Shown in pieces: positions 60,201 through 64,000 of a stretch of 64,000 nt of DNA. The notes under the pieces were generated by a model. It was given only the letters and a program-made list of their open reading frames with translations, did no database searches and was not told the DNA's origin. The DNA is from Siphonodentalium dalli. Lineage: Eukaryota > Mollusca > Scaphopoda > Gadilida > Siphonodentaliidae. The stretch spans positions 200,314,244 through 200,378,243 of the forward strand of contig CP136061.1 of assembly GCA_032622095.1 (NCBI GenBank). Reading direction: 5' to 3'. Position 1 is the first letter of the stretch. Each line of letters begins with the position of its first letter. Both the position numbers and the translations under genes were made by a program.

Positions 60201-60957
60201 TATATTATATATTGGTTAGCTGTTTGATAGTCATAATTTTAATGTCAAATAAGTATTCATAAATCTATCTGTTTAGCATATCGAATCGTTAATATCTGCT
60301 AAATGTATGTTGTTTCAAATTGTCTGGATATGCGACATATGAGTTATTGTTTCGGTAAATTCATCGTTTTTAGAGTCTATAATTATCTTGTGTTGAACAC
60401 AATCACTCGTGTCGCCTATACTCACGTGCGTCACTCGCATCGTAACCGCTTGTTTACAGACGGATTGAGTTTGGCCTGACGTCCACCAATAGATAAGATA
60501 AGTTTAATTGGCAAAAACATCCTTATAAGGACAGTATGCATACATAATAACATATAACTGAACATTGTGTATTGAACAGTATAATAAATGATATTAATAT
60601 AAGGTCAAGCTGAATGTGCAATGGATCATCTATTCTGTATTTGTTCATTGATTTATGATACGATGCTCATCACGTGCGGAGAATAATCTTCGGATCATAT
60701 GACAAATTGAAGTGCATGTATTTGACACATTGTTGGATATGATTTTGACAAGCTGTTCAGTTCGGGTCATGCTTTCAAAGTCTGAGAACTGTGTCTTCAT
60801 AAGGTTTGTGAGCTCGAGACGTTGTGTGTGGTAAGCGCTGCACTCTAAAAGAAAATGTTTTTCGTCTTCAATAGCAATATGATATTACAACAACTCCAAT
60901 ACTAACATATTGGACGGTTGTGGCAACATATTTGACAGTTTGTATAAACATATTATA

Positions 60958-61210
60958 TGGGAGTGCGCATGCCCGAGCGATAACACGGCCGTTAAAACTA
61001 AGCATACAATTCCGCTATAAAAGTGCAATTTCATGTGATAATCGTATATACATTCCCGGACATCTTATTTCTCATGTGCTCATGGAAACATACATGGACT
61101 ATATGGACTGACAAAACTATAAAATTCGTGAGTTTTACCACCAGTTGAATTCTTAACTCTGAACATTCAAATCCGTAGCCCCGCCCACAACAACAAAAAC
61201 ATTGTCAAAG
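60958..61210 (+). mobile_element. 5' region / 5' UTR of an intact-looking non-LTR retrotransposon
   Basis: The sequence departs from the duplication at 60958 (copy 1 continues differently at 49680) and leads in ~250 bp to the ORF1 start. The first bases are GGGAGTGCGCATGCCCGAG, more GC-rich than the surroundings. The exact 5' end may be a few bases off because the junction base is shared. The element is oriented plus and extends past the window. Confidence 0.65.
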
Positions 61211-61216
61211 ATGGCG
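61203..61216 (+). promoter_or_regulatory. Strong start context with YY1-like motif at ORF1 ATG
   Basis: AAAGATGGCGG surrounds the ATG at 61211, with A at -3 and G at +4. AAGATGGCGG is also the core of the YY1 binding consensus, which is known to position transcription in some vertebrate L1 5' UTRs. Function here is inference. Confidence 0.35.
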
Positions 61217-62650
61217 GACACCCACAACGATGAAAATGTGAATCAACATGAAACATCAGCACTAGTTTATCAGGGTCTTGAAACAATTAATTGTGACTTT
61301 GACGAACAACTATGTCTACCCGAAAATAAACCAACTGATATACCTGAGGAAATGCATGAATTCGACCAATTCCAAAACCGGATTTCAAGTGCGGTGTTTA
61401 ACTTCTCAGGACCCGCACATTCCCACGACAATCACTCACATAATAATGAGATTAACTCGGAACATTCAATGAATGGAAATCGACCTAGTGACCATGCGTG
61501 CCCTGATTTTGGCCTGGATAGTATTTGTGGACTGAGCACTGATCAAAAGCTCGACAAAATTCTGAGTGTCTTACTACAAATGAGTATAGGCATGAAAACA
61601 ATCTACGAAGTCGACAAAAAAGTATCAACAATGAGCCATAAATTGGACACTATTGAAAATTCAGTTCAATGCCTCACTGGACGAGTGTCAACATTGGAAG
61701 GCAACCAGTCACAAATGGCATCCGACATCCAAAGATGTGACGCATCCCACGAAAGGATAAATACTGTCGTGATAGATTCAATTAAAAATAAAGCTAAATT
61801 AGATCTGTTGGAAAAACGCACACAATATATGATGGAGCAAGTCACAGATCTGCAATCGGATACTATGCAGAATGACCTAATTTTCACAGGCATAGTGGAA
61901 TCAGAATCCGACAGTGTGTCGACAGAGGAAATTTTGTGCGATTTCATTCAGGATAAGTTATATGTTTTTGATGTTGTTGAATTCGAAACTGTGAAACGGA
62001 TAGGGAAACCAACGGATGGAAAAGCAAGACCAATATTGGCAACATTTTGTAAATTCAAAGACCGAGAAAATATCAGGAAAAAGAGCGGTTCTCTCAAAAA
62101 CACTAACTGTTACATAAACGAACACCACCCACAGGTTATAAATAACTACAGAAAGCAGGTACTCAATCCGATAGCTAAGGACGCACGGAACAAGGGACAC
62201 AAAGCGCGAGTGGTTGCAGACAGATTATATATTGACAATAAACAATACCAAGCTGCAGGTAGACCGCACTATAGGTGTGACAGAGACTCTAAACAAGCTG
62301 TCCAAAACCCAGACCTCAATACACAGACAAATGACAATTCTGGGAATTATTCTAAAAATTATGCGAGTTATAATTCGCATACATGTGACGGACAAAACCC
62401 ACCGCCCAGTGGAAGTGGAAGGGGAGCACGACCCAAAACATTTCCTAGGGGAAATAACTCGCGAGGACATTCATACGGACGCAGAGTGTTGACTGGTAGA
62501 AGAACGACACAGAACAGTGGACAATTCAATCGGCAAGACGAACGTAATGACACTGATCATGTTGTGACAACACATAATTACAATAACAATACCGTTAACA
62601 CGAGACAAGTTGCCAAACAAAGTCGCGACTCAGTCGACACGCACCTATAG
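61211..62650 (+). CDS. Non-LTR retrotransposon ORF1 protein (L1 ORF1-like, RNA-binding)
   Basis: A complete 479-residue protein is read from ATG 61211; an in-frame TTG at 61202 is nine bases upstream, but the ATG has the better context. The N-terminal ~110 residues are acidic and Asn/His-rich. Residues ~110-215 have heptad-like hydrophobic spacing (LDKILSVLLQMSIGMKTIYE; VSTLEGNQSQMASDI), a probable trimerising coiled coil. Residues ~220-290 resemble the RRM-like domain (NDLIFTGIVESESD; EFETVKRIGK; RPILATFCKFKDRENI). They are followed by a C-terminal domain with YINEHHPQVINNYRKQVLNP. The last ~110 residues are Gly/Arg/Asn-rich and basic. Proteins of this plan bind element RNA and form the RNP required for target-primed reverse transcription. 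No gag CCHC knuckle is seen. The TAG stop at 62648-62650 is in frame with ORF2. Confidence 0.9.
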   Translation: MADTHNDENVNQHETSALVYQGLETINCDFDEQLCLPENKPTDIPEEMHEFDQFQNRISSAVFNFSGPAHSHDNHSHNNEINSEHSMNGNRPSDHACPDFGLDSICGLSTDQKLDKILSVLLQMSIGMKTIYEVDKKVSTMSHKLDTIENSVQCLTGRVSTLEGNQSQMASDIQRCDASHERINTVVIDSIKNKAKLDLLEKRTQYMMEQVTDLQSDTMQNDLIFTGIVESESDSVSTEEILCDFIQDKLYVFDVVEFETVKRIGKPTDGKARPILATFCKFKDRENIRKKSGSLKNTNCYINEHHPQVINNYRKQVLNPIAKDARNKGHKARVVADRLYIDNKQYQAAGRPHYRCDRDSKQAVQNPDLNTQTNDNSGNYSKNYASYNSHTCDGQNPPPSGSGRGARPKTFPRGNNSRGHSYGRRVLTGRRTTQNSGQFNRQDERNDTDHVVTTHNYNNNTVNTRQVAKQSRDSVDTHL

Positions 62651-62682
62651 GACTGCCCGGGAGTGACCCAAATTGGCTCACT
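62648..62682 (+). promoter_or_regulatory. Candidate stop-codon readthrough or reinitiation signal
   Basis: TAG at 62648-62650 is followed by G. After 11 nt comes a small stem: AGTGA (62662-62666) with TCACT (62678-62682), continued by CC/GG around an AAATT loop with one C-C mismatch. UAG-G followed by downstream structure is the layout of gammaretroviral-type readthrough, but the stem is weak and a mutation creating the stop is an alternative. Confidence 0.3.
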
Positions 62683-64000
62683 TAATATTTTGTCTCTAAA
62701 TGTATGCGGACTGATGTCCAAACTGAACGATCCGGAATTCTTGGATTATATCAATAACTATGACATCCTTTTGTTTCAGGAATCAAAAACGGACGACATT
62801 GACTCTATAATAATTGACGGTTTCAAAATAATAGGTGTGAAAAACAGATTTAAAACAGCAAGATATAGGTCAGGGGGTATTTGTACAGCCGTCAGGGAAA
62901 CTTTGGCAAATTACTTCACACACCTTGACGATAAATGCGAAACTGTGCTCTGGTGTATGTACAAATACAACAAAAATGCGTATGTCTTTGGTAATACATA
63001 CGTCCCTCCGGATAACTCTAAATACTTTAAAGATAATACTTTCGATAACCTCCATCTTTCCATTCTTGAGAAAACTATCAACTTTGATAACGTTTTAGTG
63101 GCCGGGGACTTTAATGCCCGGACGGGTACTCTGACCGATAATGAACACGCAAAGGGGATAATAGACAAGTTCAAGGTGACAAACGTTACGGTAGACAGAC
63201 TGAACCCAGACAGTACTTCAAATGCAAGCGGTGCCAAGCTCATTCATGCGTGCCGGGAAACCAATCAGCTTATCTTAAACGGCCGACTAGGTGACCCCTC
63301 TTCCAAATTTACCTGTAACAATGTAAGCGTAATTGACTATGTGATCGCTTCGCCGCATATGATACCACGGGTGACCGAATTAATCGTGGATGAGTTTAAC
63401 TCACTTCACTCTGATGTACACAGAGGACTCATAGTAAAGTGTAACCTACATTCCATTCTCAGCAGTAGAAATCAATACGCGTCAAAACATCACGTGACCA
63501 AAACAAAAGCAAAGGCGACCAATAGCAGGAGCGCCTTTCGAAAATGGGACGCACACACGACTGAGCAATTCACAATGAATTTAGACTTAGGTGAAATTTG
63601 TCAGTTAACGAATACAATTAATAATTTGCGTTCACAAAATACAAAACAGGTTGACGTTGATATAATCTCAGATCGCATTGGAGATCAATTTTTCAAATCA
63701 CTGGACAAATTTCGAAGAGAAAATAAATCAAATAGACAAAACAATAACCAAACGAATAAGTACAATAAGCACAGACCCTGGTTTGCCAGGGACTGTCAGT
63801 CAGCCAGAACAACCTACCGGAAAGCGCGAAAGAAGTATAAGAGATATCCAACTATTATACATAAAGAGTTGGTGACTCAAACTCGAAAGCAGTACAAACT
63901 TGCCCTAGTAAATAGCAAGTTACAACACAATCATAAAATAAGAGCAAAAGTACATAAGGCCCGCGTATCCTCCACCAGGGAGTTTTGGAAATTTATAAAC
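62651..64000 (+). CDS. Non-LTR retrotransposon ORF2, AP endonuclease domain and linker (runs off window)
   Basis: Open for 450 codons to the last base, in the same frame as ORF1. Endonuclease motifs appear in order: SLNVCGL at ~62690 (metal-binding Asn), FQESK (Glu), TYVPP (Tyr), VAGDFNARTG (Asp, Asn), VIDYVIAS (Asp), and LHSDVHRG, where the usual Ser-Asp-His has an extra Val before His. A Lys/Arg-rich linker with RPWFARDCQSARTTYRKARK and REFWKFIN follows, just ahead of where the RT domain should begin. The enzyme would nick target DNA to prime reverse transcription. The first ATG after the ORF1 stop, at 62714, lies inside the first endonuclease motif region and cannot give a complete domain. 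The rest of ORF2 is outside the window. Confidence 0.9.

Larger units (their letters stand above)
53939..60957. repeat. 7,019-bp segmental duplication, copy 2
   Basis: Copy of 42661-49679. It starts abruptly inside the retroelement 3' region and stops at 60957, where the new non-LTR element begins. If the duplication is tandem with an 11,278-bp unit, the sequence matching 49680-53938 should resume after that element, beyond the window. Confidence 0.97.

Noticed and set aside
61202-61210. ORF1 start at TTG 61202
   Set aside because: The ATG at 61211 is in frame, nine bases downstream, and has a strong start context; a TTG start is not expected in animals.
1-64000. tRNA, rRNA or other standard RNA genes
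   Set aside because: No cloverleaf with A/B boxes and no rRNA segment was recognised on either strand; absence cannot be proven without a search.

Overview
The window is eukaryotic and almost certainly metazoan genomic DNA. It is AT-rich, has no operons or bacterial signals, and contains only short or broken reading frames. It is built largely of animal-type repeats: fragments of several APE-type non-LTR retrotransposon lineages, a Ty3/gypsy integrase remnant, non-autonomous DNA transposons with TTAA or 8-bp target duplications, Helitron ends, minisatellites and microsatellites. The repeat mixture would suit a marine invertebrate such as a mollusc or other lophotrochozoan, but this is an inference with modest confidence. 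No complete host gene is visible.

Layout. 1-12.5 kb is old, degenerate DNA: an L2/CR1-like reverse transcriptase (RT) remnant (1.6-2.8 kb), a piggyBac-type MITE (3.6-3.8 kb), a gypsy integrase remnant (7.15-7.7 kb), a TTAA MITE (8.95-9.44 kb), and two further RT C-terminal remnants (9.5-10.0 kb plus strand; 11.4-10.85 kb minus strand). Two short minus-strand segments with splice-site-like borders and compatible phase (8194-8143 and 5840-5764) may be the juxtamembrane and transmembrane exons of a host membrane protein. 12.5-13.7 kb is a minisatellite split by a 929-bp hAT-type element. 13.8-20.2 kb is a degenerate repeat followed by a 1,538-bp unit present exactly three times, whose last copy runs into a longer retroelement. 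20.7-26 kb holds a 156-bp palindrome, a CAT microsatellite, a 1.4-kb long-inverted-repeat element, a Helitron-related fragment and a 330-bp tandem repeat. 27-29.7 kb is strongly G-over-C skewed and ends in a minisatellite. 34.3-43.3 kb is a five-copy array of a ~1.78-kb unit; each unit carries a candidate terminal exon with polyadenylation signal plus the 3' end of a Jockey-like retroelement, and the last unit runs into the longer copy of that element (to ~45.3 kb).

42661-49679 is repeated almost without change at 53939-60957. The spacing (11,278 bp) equals the distance between the two copy starts, so the simplest reading is a tandem duplication whose second copy is interrupted at 60957 by a new retrotransposon. 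That element fills 60958-64000 and is the best-preserved coding region of the window: an ORF1 protein (coiled coil, RRM-like domain, basic Gly/Arg/Asn-rich tail) followed, in the same reading frame after a single TAG, by an AP-endonuclease-type ORF2 that is open to the end of the window. No ATG lies between that TAG and the first endonuclease motif, which makes ORF2 expression by stop-codon readthrough or coupled initiation the most interesting testable idea here.

Recurrent theme: both large tandem arrays and the 7-kb duplication have breakpoints inside non-LTR retroelement sequence, so the local structure looks like repeated recent tandem duplication (or assembly duplication) nucleated in retroelements.
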